64,000 nucleotides of DNA, taken from the NCBI GenBank assembly GCA_037833965.1, contig AP031356.1:9508501-9572500 (forward strand), in the 5' to 3' direction. This document shows, piece by piece, positions 25,532 through 35,860 of this stretch. The notes under the pieces were generated by a model. The model ran no database searches. It worked only from the letters and a program-made list of their open reading frames with translations, and was not told where the DNA came from. The first letter of the stretch is position 1, and each line of letters opens with the position of its first letter. Made by a program: the position numbers and the translations under genes. The DNA is from Marchantia polymorpha subsp. ruderalis. Lineage: Eukaryota > Streptophyta > Marchantiopsida > Marchantiales > Marchantiaceae.

Positions 25532-27520
25532 TGTGGAATTTATAATCAACGCTCAAAGTTAGACCAGCATCTGCAGAACCGCCTGAAATATACCGGCTGT
25601 CATCAAACTTGCAGAGAATTTAGAGCGAGACTTTAAATACCAATCACCTACAATATATCTCATGATTCCCTTCAAGTTTCAAAACAGCCTTTTCTCTGGT
25701 CCGGAGTCACACCTCGACCTTCAGACTCAGATGCAAGCAGCAGCAATCCACAAATCATCAGAACACATAACGACCTTTTCAGCAGAGTTGTGAATTACCG
25801 TGCAGACATGCACAGAAATCTCTAAAGGCAGCCCCAAGAAAAATAGAAGACAATCACAACCATCAAGTTTCACCTCCTTTGAGAATCGAACCAGAAACAA
25901 TCCGAGAGCCCAACAAAGTCAGCTCACTCACTTCTTTGACAGTCCGTCCAATCAATCGCTCGCTCTGTCCCAGATCGAGCTCCGGATCCGGACGACAAAG
26001 ATCGGGACCGACCAAACCACGGCAACGGGCAGAGCTTCTTCTTGAGCCTTTGGCGATTGCACAGTTGTCAGATTCGCTTCGATCCAGACCGAATTCGAAG
26101 ACATGGACGTCACGCACATCGCGGCCTCCGCGCTTCTCCTCCAGTCCGAATCAGCAGCGGACGCCGCGACAAACTCCTCAGGCTTCAGCGTACAGTACTC
26201 TGTCCGTCCAGAATCATTATTTGTCCTCATAAAACCTTTGAGTTCTTTGAAGCCTACGGGAGTTCAGAATTTTCCCATGGTGTTTGCTGGGTTTTTGGTT
26301 GTGGTTCGCAGTACATTTGGAATCTTGCTTCCGAGTACCATGTTGCCAAAGATTTCAGCACAAACATGCCATTGATGTCCATGATTGTAACTTGCCAGAC
26401 ATTCACGATACGCGAAGTTTCAACGAAACATTATTATTATATGCAATCTCCCTCCATTGAATGAATATGTAACTATTTGCTTCAAGATTTTTATTCACAT
26501 GTGGTAGTCACGTCCCTTGGAATATGAGTTGAATATTCAACATTCTTGTTCAAATTCTCACAATACTCAATTAAACTATGATATAAGTGTATTATTGCAT
26601 GTCAGAACTTAATAATATAAAATGTACTTCAGCTGGATTTGCATTATGAACATTTGGTGGATTGGAAACATTAACAAAAGTTTACTGTAGACCAGATATT
26701 TTTTTGTACTTCCTATGATCATGATTTACAAATTATTTCAACATTGTTTATATGAAACATGTACATATCTTTAAAATTATACATCACATACACTAGAAAT
26801 TTGGATTTCTTACAAGGGATTCATATAGATTTGTCATTTACAAATGTTTGAAAATATATTTTTGACTAAAAGAAATATTGAATTCAATGTATATATTTTT
26901 TATTTTAGAAAAATATTTCATTGAAAAACCATGAAAAAAAAATCCAATGTTAAACATATTTTATTTATTTTTAATAAATTCAGAAATGAAATTTCTTGAT
27001 TAGTAAAAAACAGAAAACAAAATTCTTCAATTGACACAATAAAAAAGAAAATTTAAATTGATCAAAACTATGTTTGACATTTGAATGAAAAAATTTTAGT
27101 CAAGAGCTCTTAAAGAGCTTTAAAACCATAAATTTAAATTTAGATTTCATTTATCTATAGAAAAAAATTTAGATTTAAATAACAGCTTATAACATGATAT
27201 TAAAAAAATAAAATTTTATGGATCCGTTCTAAATCAAAGTGACTGAACTATAGCATTTGAAAACGTTGCGCATGTTTATAATCGTTCTATTTACGTTTTT
27301 TTTGTTTTTCATACATTTCGCATACATTTCAAACATGCGATGTTGAGTATTGACGAGTCAATTGGGATTGAATGTCAAACGCAGACCAGAAGAAATGATG
27401 CCAATGGAAACATTTTAGTGATCTCTTCAACGCTGAAAATTCCAAAACCAAGAGAATGAACTGCATTCATTGCAATTAGACCGTTTACGCAAACAACCAT
27501 AACATGAAGACTGATGTATC
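25532..27520. other. P5CDH promoter side, GC-rich island, then AT-rich DNA
   Basis: The first few hundred bases are the P5CDH promoter and 5' UTR. A GC-rich island at 25860-26300 follows. On the plus strand an ATG at 26103 opens a 90-codon frame beginning MDVTHIAASALLLQSE, and a second frame at 26042-26464 also stays open. The island looks like the first exon or promoter of a divergent gene, but no family is recognisable. The sequence turns into featureless AT-rich DNA after about 26460, so it could be a gene start cut off by transposon insertion. Confidence 0.35.
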
Positions 27521-27559
27521 TAATCACACTTGTCTTCTCTAGTTCGTATTGGCCATTTT

Positions 27560-28870
27560 AAATCCATCACAGCCATCTCTTCAATCCCCATGGGGTCGGA
27601 TCTTCCTCGCAACAATGGCCTTCAGCAACAAAGCTAGTTCCTCTTTATCGGCTAAGAAGCGCTTCTTGAAAGATTTGAGAGTGAAGGTACATCTTGGATT
27701 CACTGTAGTGGGACAAAAAAACAATTGATCGAGCTTTGACTAATGCGATGAACAAAACGGGGATTCATTTTCACATGTTGGATCCACAAGTATGACAATA
27801 ATTCTTTAAACTCTTAAACCCATTGTGTACTACGTTTTCCTTATTGCCATCGGTACATATTTGCTATCTAAAAAGTATATAGACCAGCAAATTGTGATGT
27901 GTAGACATCTTGCACAAGTCATCATTGGAATGGACGGTGCCACCAACGTGATGTCGCGTAGCATGTCTAACATCATTGCATATTAACATCGTTCATGGTT
28001 CGTTGAGTGCCTAAAAGCTAGTATGAAGAAGAAGACATCGAAAGAATTGCGGGTCAAGGTTGTCGCCTCCATATAATGTCTACACACATTAATTGGGAAA
28101 AAAGTTGTGACAGCATTCATATCGGACTCTTGCAATGTGATGTGTCTACTTTGGAAATTGCTTCTATCTCATAATTATGTGGATTATGTGTATGAATGTG
28201 AGGCGCATCCACTGAAAAATTTCTACAAAGACATTATCAATATGACTTTCCTCAAGACAATATTCAAAGAGACTCTTGTTGTTTTGAAGTCTATCAAGAA
28301 TCATAGCTTGTTCAACAAGTGCTTTAGCATCATGTGCACCGAGATTGTCGATAAATCATACAATATGCTACTTCATTTGGCGTCACGATGATCCAGTGTG
28401 AATTATATATTCTCTTGTCTCAAGATAGTCAAACGTCTGATTATCACATTGTCGTTGACCATCAAAAACAATAAAGAGAGGCGTGGCATTGATGAGAGAT
28501 ATCAATTCAAGTGTGAATTTAAGTGGATCATTACTAACTTACAATTTTGGCGTGACGTCAACTCTACAATTTACCTCTTCAATCCAATCTGCAAATGTAT
28601 TGGCATCATAGAGAGTGATTTGTCTACAATGGCAACGGTCTACGCATGTTTCATCTTAATCTTTGTCCATATTCAGTTCAATCTGCATGGCGACTTGAAA
28701 CCTCCGGGCTCACTCTCACCTAGGTTTATTTCATTTGACATTGCGCTAGTTCATCATGGTTCTAGAAGATTAGTAATATCACTCATGTCCATGTCCCAAA
28801 CACACTCTCACACAATTCTTCAATATATCACTCCAAATCACATACACATCGACACTTTAAGATACTAAAA
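27560..28870 (+). mobile_element. hAT-family transposase remnant (DUF659 type)
   Basis: Two plus-strand open pieces carry hAT features. At 28107-28391, AFISDSCNVM followed by YECEAHPLKNFYKDI matches the DUF659 pattern VxTDNASN then C-AAHCIDLxLEDI. At 28398-28868, FWRDVNSTIYLFNPI and IIESDLSTMATVY match the next conserved block (LLxPIVxxLRxxESDxPxxGxVY). The pieces are separated by a tandem stop, and upstream there is only a short frame at about 27615-27728. No terminal repeats or target duplication were found. The copy is dead. Confidence 0.65.
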
Positions 28871-29510
28871 ATCATCACTCTTTCATATATGAAACAAGAC
28901 TATACACATGAAATCTTCAAACTTCCTTGAAAGTATCTTCTCTACCTCTCTATATATATTACTTAAGAATTTACCATAGAAATAAATGATAATTTTTATC
29001 TAATTTACTTTTAAAAGAATGAACTATAGTAAGTTTGATTAATTATCAATACGTGGCAACATGTCATTTGTGACTTTCCAACTTCTAGAATTTCTATTTA
29101 CTATTAAGTCAACTTTAGATTTAATCTAACTAATGAAGTCACCATTACTTAGTCAAACCAATCAAAACTAAATATGAAATCAAAAGTCTTTTCTTTTAAA
29201 ATCTAGATTTTTGTACAAGACAATATAGAAGTTCTCACTTAAATCTTCTAGGAGTTATCTAATTATGACATCAAGTATAGACATTATAGCTGAATATAAT
29301 TATAACTTGATAAATTTAGATATAACTAACTAGACTTAATCATTACTAAGCTAACCATGATTAACTCATTGGCTATTTGTAGTTCTATTTCACACATACA
29401 ACATCCGATGTTACTTATATCCACGGATCAAGATTTCACTACGCGCTTAGAGTGAAAGAATCTGATCTTTGATGGAATAGCTTCAACTTGTCGTGGTTGA
29501 CTAGATCGAA
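28871..29510. other. AT-rich spacer between two transposon remnants
   Basis: I see no open frame or motif. The 3' LTR of the gypsy remnant to the right (minus sense) would lie here if it survived, but no second LTR copy was found to define it. Confidence 0.4.
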
Positions 29511-29514
29511 GTGA

Positions 29515-31715
29515 CGTCCTCATAACTCCTTGATATCATAAGTATGGTTTATCCACATCTTCTCAACTATGAAAGATCCAAAATATTTAGTAAGAAACTT
29601 TTTTCTAGCTTTGTTGTATCTAATTGCATCAAATAACATCACACAATCATCTTCCTTGAATGGTTTCAAGTTTTGATTTCCATTTCGCTTGTCGTGATAT
29701 TTTTTTTCTAACTCTTGAGCCCACTCTACTCGTAACATGATTAGAGCTCGAGCTTCCTCCAACTCCATCAATTGTTGTTGGATCTGATGGCTTCTTCTCC
29801 ATTTGTTTTCTTCAAACTTTGTTGGATCGTGATGAAAGTAGTCAAATTGAATTGTATATGAAATTTTGATTCAACTCTATACACGATCCGAAGAGGTAAA
29901 TATCTGGTAGATGTTTTCCATGTCGTCCGATATTGCCACAAGATAGCATGCAACCTCTTGTTCCAGTTTTGTTTGCTCTCGTCCATGTCTGCATCGTTGG
30001 CAAAATTATACAAAGAGTGTAGTTGGTCTGCTCCGCTAGCCCATTAGCATTGAGTTTGTAAGAAATGGTCATTCGAGACTTCATGGGAAAATGACCTAAC
30101 ATTTCTTGAAACATAATTCTCACAAACTCTACTCCTTTATCTAACATCAATTCCAAGGCACAACCAAACCTAATAATGATTCTCTCATACAAAAACTTAC
30201 CAACCTACTTCTCATTAGTAGATTTAAGTGATCTTGACTCTATCCAATTGGTAAGATAATCTATAACTATCACAGTGAATTTATTTTCCCGAGGAGTAAG
30301 ATCCAAAAGATCTAACATTGGAATTGAAATCAAAAGAGTGATTTTCATGGATTTTTTAGCAAAAGCTTGACACACATCATAACTCCTGCAAAATTTTACA
30401 CAATCTTTGAAAATATTTTTCCAATAATAACCAACATCAAAGATCTTGAAAACGATTAACTTCCTCACAAAATGTCTTTCACACACTACACCTTTGTGAA
30501 ACTCCTTCATGAGTTGCAATGTTTCTTCTCTTCCAACCACGTTTCGTATAAGATCGTCAGCTCTTTGATGAAATAGCACTTTCTTCATGATCATATACGG
30601 TTGACATTTCTTTACCAATACATTACTATCTCTCGAATGCATACATTGAGAAAACTCTCCTTAAACGATGAACTCTCAATTTTCTTTGTATTCCTCTAGC
30701 TTTGACGTCACCGTGTCCATGAGCAACAAATCTTCGTGTGGAAAAGTGTCATTCACCGATTGATCTACTCCCTTATCGAATCCGCATTAGCATGCTTCTT
30801 TCCAGATCAATTCTCATTAATATAATCAAACTACGCTAGTGGTAGTTTACATCTAGCTATCTTACCCTTAGCATTAGGCTTGTTGAAAATATATTTCAAT
30901 GCCTTATGATTAGTCAGTAATACCAATTAACCTTAATTCTTAAGTGAAAAAATTACAGCTAAAGCATCTCTTTTGGTCACTCAATAATTTTTTTTTGCTT
31001 GTATCATCTGTCTACTAGCATAGATAATTAGATGATCATGCTTATCATCATCATATTGACTCAAGATGCATCATACAGCAAATTTAATGCATCCGTATAA
31101 AGAAGTAAAGATCTACCCCAATCAAGCTTTGCCAAAATTGGGGATGTCATCAATACCTTTTTGAGTGCTTCAAACTCCAACTTTGCCTTTTTATCATTGA
31201 AGATGAGCTCGTTATTCGTCCCCTTCTTCATGTAACTCGTCAAGGCATGAATTTGTTGTAGAAGTGCAAGATGAAACTTTGATAGTATCCCACCATACCA
31301 AGGAACTATCTCAACTTGATTAAAGTCACCTATAAAGTTAACCTCATGATCCTTGTCACCTTCTCTCGATCCACTGCATAATTCTTGGAAACGATGTGCC
31401 CCAACAATAAGACTTCTTCACATCTAAGAATGCATTTTGTTGGATTAAGTGAAGCTTTGGCTTCTTCCAAGCATTGAAGTATTTTGATCAAATGATCAAA
31501 ATGATACTACTTACTCTCATACACACAAAAATCATTTATGAAATCTTTTAGAAACTTTTTAAACACCATATTCATGAACCTTTGAAAAATGATTGGAACA
31601 TTACATAGACCAAATGACATTACTTTAAAGACTTGAGAAATTTACGTTCAAGAGCACTCAATACTTCATGAAAATCTACATATTCTGCCATTTGATCCAC
31701 TCTTACAGAGAGTAT
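29515..31715 (-). mobile_element. Decayed Ty3/gypsy element, pol remnant
   Basis: The minus strand reads, with many breaks, in gypsy pol order. About 31700-31260 resembles reverse transcriptase (QRFMNMVFK, then LNPTKCIL). 31243-31061 is the RT-RNase H link (FEALKKVLMTSPIL, LYTDA). 30642-30205 is the zinc-binding and first part of integrase (YYWKNIFKDCVKFCRSYDVCQ). 30192-29842 is the integrase core (DKGVEFV, then ANGLAEQTN, against family DNGxEF and ANGQAERTN). 29771-29520 is the integrase C-terminus. It is a different, older family from the two copies at 31998-42075. On its right it abuts hAT sequence at about 31720. Confidence 0.72.
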
Positions 31716-31719
31716 TTTC

Positions 31720-31997
31720 TCTTTTATATGTAGTGCTCAGTTCTTTGTATTTGCGTTCTAAGCTGTCAATGTACTCGTTGATGAATTTCTTCTCAAATCG
31801 AGATCAAAATCTAATGATCAGCTCCACGAAGCTTGATGCAAGCATGGTCACAAATTCACAAGGAAAAAATGGAATAAAGATGTTGCTGGTGCTTTGTAAC
31901 CATCACTTTTTAGCTTGATCGCATTAATTCTTGATGCAAGATTAACTTTTAGATTTCCAACAGAACAAACCACAACATCCTTCTCAACTTGACACAG
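31720..31997 (-). mobile_element. C-terminal half of a hAT transposase split by gypsy element A
   Basis: Minus-strand translation gives VGNLKVNLASRINAIK and, after a frameshift, EYIDSLERKYKELSTTYKRE. This fits the late-middle part of a hAT transposase of the kind seen at 42076-43500. The two pieces lie on the same strand and in the right order on either side of element A, whose flanks show CACAG (31993-31997) and CACAT (42076-42080), a one-mismatch 5-bp target duplication. This piece is therefore most likely the continuation of the transposase to the right. Confidence 0.5.
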
Positions 31998-32404
31998 TGT
32001 AACACTAGGGTTTAGAGAGAAGCTCACTCGAAGATAGAAACGTAAACTCTGAAGATGAGAGATACCAACAATGGTTCTCCTCTCCGTTATATAGCTCTCA
32101 CCAACAAGTACAAGAATATAAGATCTAATCTCCATCATCCATCCCACTCCTAGTGGATAGATGACGTGGCGGATAACTCTAACAAGCACACGGATCGCTG
32201 ACGTGACGCACCCAACTAACACACTCAATCTTTACCTACAAGCACATGGATTGCTGACGTGGCACTGTCAACTAACATATCCACTCTGTACCTACCAAGT
32301 GCGCGGATCGCTGACGTGGCAGCTATGACTAGTGCACACTAAAGTATCTACATCAATATTTGAGTAACCTCTACTTTAGTTCTAACTAACTAAAGATGGT
32401 TACA
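31998..32404 (-). repeat. 3' LTR of element A
   Basis: It is 407 bp, TGTAAC...GTTACA. It carries ACGT cores at 32164, 32201, 32257 and 32314, mostly as TGACGTGGC, within three repeats of roughly 57 bp. A TATATAAC-type box lies near 32083, read on the minus strand. The copies at 38811-39226 and 41668-42075 share this layout. Confidence 0.88.
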
Positions 32405-32417
32405 AACCTCCCTCCTT

Positions 32418-34132
32418 TTAAGATGAAACGTCCTCGTTCCACATACGTTCAAACTCCTGAAATGTCAAAGGTGCATTTGCTAAATTTTTAGCTGGTTACC
32501 AAGTTGATTCATACAATGGATAGTATTTTCATTGAATCAAATACTCTACTTTGGGATATTTATGACCTCAAATACTTACTTGAGTATTTTTTTCTACCTC
32601 AAACTCCTCATGATCTGCTATCAAGGTTGGAAGAGGAGGTGGTGCTGGTTGGTTGGTGAATTGTTTTGGTCGTGGTACATGTTTTTGCAATTGTGACACA
32701 TGAAATACTGGGTGTATTTTCATATGTGACGGAAGTTCCAACTTGTATGACACTTCACCAACACGCTTCAAAACCAAAAATGGACCAATGAACCGAGGGT
32801 TCAACTTTGTTGTTCCTACAAGAGACAAATTTGTTGTAGATAACCAAACATGATCTCCAACCTCAAAAACCACTTCTCTACGATGAGCATCAACATGCTG
32901 CTTTTGCCGATTTTGAGCTATCACCAACTTCTCCTTGGTCTGATGTAGTCCTCGGTGAATATGCTCCACAAATTCGTTGATTGTTGCAACTTTAGTCGAA
33001 AACTCCTCTCCTTTGGGAAGTCTCATCAAACTTGAAGGAGTTATAGGATGAGCTCCATACATAATAAAAAATGGAGACATTTTTGTGGATGCATTAACAG
33101 AATTGTTATATGCAAATTTCACAAGTGGCAAAAGGTTGTTCCACTCTTCTTGCTCTTCTAATGTGAATGCTCGTAGCATATCCTCTATGGTTCTATTTGC
33201 CCTCTCAGTTTGTCCATCAGTTTGAGGGTGATAGGCTGTTGACATTGCTAGTTTTGTTTTGAAAAAATTAAACAAAGTTTTCCAAAATAAACTAGTGAAG
33301 TGAGTACCTCTATCCGTGATCAACACTTTGCTTAAGCCATATTCACAAAAACTGCATCTAGATACAATTGAGCTAGTTGTGGAGCTGTTATTGTTTTTGT
33401 GGTTGGTTTGATGTGAATCATTTTGCTCAATTTGTCCACAAAAACCACCATTGAATCATGTAACAAAGTCCTTGGTAACTCACATACAAGATCCATGGTG
33501 ACATGTTCCCACCGCTGTTCGGGAATAGGAAGAGGCTGTAATAAACCTGCTGGTTTTTGATTACTTGCCTTGTTTTCTTGACAAGCAACACAACTTCGAA
33601 CATAAGACTCCACATCCTCATGTATTTTTAGCCAATACTACACTCATTGTATACTCTCCACGGTTTTCTCCACTCTCACATGACCTGCAATGGCTGTATC
33701 ATGACTTTCTGCCAAAATTATTGTGCGCAAATCGTGATCTTGTGGAATCCATATACGCTGATTGTAAAACGCCAAACCTCGAGATTTCTCTGCCTTTCCT
33801 GTTTGTAGTGCCCGAGTGATCTCTTCATCCTCCTTAGTAGCTTGTGACATCTTGCTTCACCAATCCGCCTGAATTTTTACTTCTGCAACATGATTCAAAC
33901 AAGGCATGCGTGTGAGAGCATCTGCAAGTTGCTTCTTTCCCTCCACGTACACAATCTTCATGTTGAAGATTGAAGCGTTGACACCACTCTGCCCATCAAA
34001 TTTGTCGTTTGGACGGATACTTATGAGTTTCCAAATAAACCAAGGGTTTATGATCGGTCTCCACCACAAACTCCTTATCACCCAAGTAATGCTTCCAATG
34101 TTTGGTTGTCAACATGATGGCTAACTCCTCCC
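32418..34132 (-). pseudogene. Element A pol 3' part: RNase H end, integrase, chromodomain
   Basis: Reading minus from 34132: the end of RNase H (HWKHYLGDKEFVVETDHK), then the integrase zinc-binding region (SCVACQENKAS), the catalytic core with ITDRGTHFTS and STAYHPQTDGQTERANR, and the C-terminal barrel (VGDHVWLSTTNLSL, IGPFLVLKRVGEVSYKLELP, HPVFHVSQLQKH). A chromodomain-like tail ends at 32418. The integrase C-terminal half is open for 252 codons (33326-32568), but there are frame breaks near 33330 and 33620. Two TGA stops interrupt the chromodomain part, one at 32529-32531 where a Trp codon is expected. Element B carries the same two stops. Confidence 0.85.
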
Positions 34133-34216
34133 GTTATAGCAAGTGAGTGATAATGGAGTGTAGTCTTGAGAGTGTATAGAGGCTGGCAGAGGTCATTCAT
34201 CTGCATGTAGAGAGAG

Positions 34217-34679
34217 GTGGAAGGGGGAAATTGTGTTTTTGCAAATATGGACGAGATTGACAAGAATCCAGTACCGCACTGGCCAATTCCTAACCTATTC
34301 GATATTCACCTTCGTTGCATGGAGAAACATCATTTTTGGATGTACCTTGTGGCTTGTTGGGGTGCAGATTTTATGACTAAAGTGATGGAGTCAAGAGTGC
34401 CACTGATTCTTCCAATAGTTACTTATGGAGAGACTTGGAATTGTACTATATACATTCTATACTGATTGTTTCATGGATTTGAATCGCGAACCACCTGTCC
34501 CGGTTCGATTCAGTACTTATGTAAAGATTAGAACAGTATATAGACAGAAGAGTATATGGAGAGATTTTCTTGTGAGGAATTATGGAGAGGAATACTATAG
34601 AGCTGTGATAGAGTCACCTGCACCTTTTGTGACTCCTTTGTTGAGAGCTCACATAGTGATTATACTCACTTTGTACTAG
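34217..34679 (+). pseudogene. Two overlapping small leader ORFs of element B
   Basis: Between the leader start and gag lie two open frames, 34217-34465 (82 codons) and 34425-34679 (84 codons), overlapping by 41 bases in different frames. They resemble each other: FWMYLVACWGADFMTKVMES in the first and IWRDFLVRNYGEEYYRAVIES in the second, each followed by a proline-containing hydrophobic run. Element A has both ORFs with the same 41-base overlap (41285-41533 and 41071-41325, minus). I know no named domain for them. They could be an accessory gene, the two halves of one frameshifted gene, or captured host sequence. Confidence 0.5.
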
Positions 34680-34696
34680 AGGGAGTGTGAGAAAGC

Positions 34697-35858
34697 ATGG
34701 GGACATCAATTGATATGGGTGAGGTTCTCAATGCAATCATGGCGGAGATGAAGAAATTGGGAAAAGCGATAGTAGATGGGCATAACAAGCAGCAAGTCAT
34801 GGAAGATAAAATCTTCGCATTGGAGAGTGAGAAAGTAGAGAGAGATAGAGTTGGAGAGATGGAAGTTGAACCTCAAGTTCTAGCTTCCCAAGTTCAACCA
34901 GAACCAACTCCTATTTATGCAGCAGAAGCAAATAGGAGACGTCTTCAAGAGATTGAAGATCAAGCAAATCTTTTGCTTCGAATAATAAAATCCTAAGGGG
35001 GAAGCTTACAAAGGGAGTAGAGCAATGGGAGTGTTAGAGGGATGGATTATGAGGATGAATATTCATTCATCCCATTTTCGTGTTTCTAATTATATTGCAG
35101 TAATGTTCATGAGATCTTAACTTATGGATAAGGCTCTCACATGGTACACAACATGGGATAGAATGCTTTCAGAATGAGGTGCTACCATTTCGTGGAGTGG
35201 AATGCAGGAAGTACTTCTGCAAAATTTTCAAGCGGTGGATTCTCTTCAAACTGCAAGAATGAAGTTGTGGGATCTGAAGCAGAAAGGAGGTATTCATGAG
35301 TACATTGAAGAATTTTGTGATCTTCAAATATCTATCATGGATATGAGTGGAGCTGAAGCCTTGGACGTGTTCAAACAAGGCTTGAATGATCCAATTCGAA
35401 AGGAGGTGATGGTAAGCAATCCATCTACTGTGAATGAAGCAATCGCAATTGCTCAACGAATTTCGGGTACTTTTGGTGTCACACACGGTGAACCAGTGAG
35501 CAATTTTTGAGATCCATCCGGTCCAACACCGATGGAGTTGGGAAACCTTCGACGTAGAGAAGGTTTTGCACCAACAAGAGGACCACCACCAAGATTTGGA
35601 GGTGAGATTAGACGACCAGGAGTTCCAAATTTGCAAGAAGGTTATGCAAATAATGGAATGGTTCGAGTAGGAGCTGGAGTTCGTGACAATCGCCAATGCT
35701 ATGCATGTGGAAGAATGGGTCACATAGTCAAGTTTTGTCGAGTTCGGCCGACACAACAAGGAGGACGGCCCATGCAGCGACGCCCGTTCAACAATATGGA
35801 GGGGATAGAGTATGAAGAGGTGGAGGAAGCAGTTTCGGGAAACGAAGATCACCAATAA
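34697..35858 (+). pseudogene. Element B gag
   Basis: The first open part (34697-34996) is charged and helical (GEVLNAIMAEMKKLGKAIVD), then stops. The middle, out of frame, carries a retrotransposon-gag region (LQNFQAVDSLQTARMKLWDL, EYIEEFCDLQISIMDMSG). 35532-35858 carries a zinc knuckle, CYACGRMGHIVKFC, fitting CX2CX4HX4C. The parts lie in different frames with stops between them. The matching element A gag (40237-39911 and 40567-40259) has the same knuckle. Confidence 0.82.
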
Positions 35859-35860
35859 TC

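Noticed and set aside
35169..35855. 228-codon minus-strand frame, one of the longest in the window
   Set aside because: It is antisense to element B gag, whose plus-strand zinc knuckle is clear. A similar antisense frame appears opposite element A gag.
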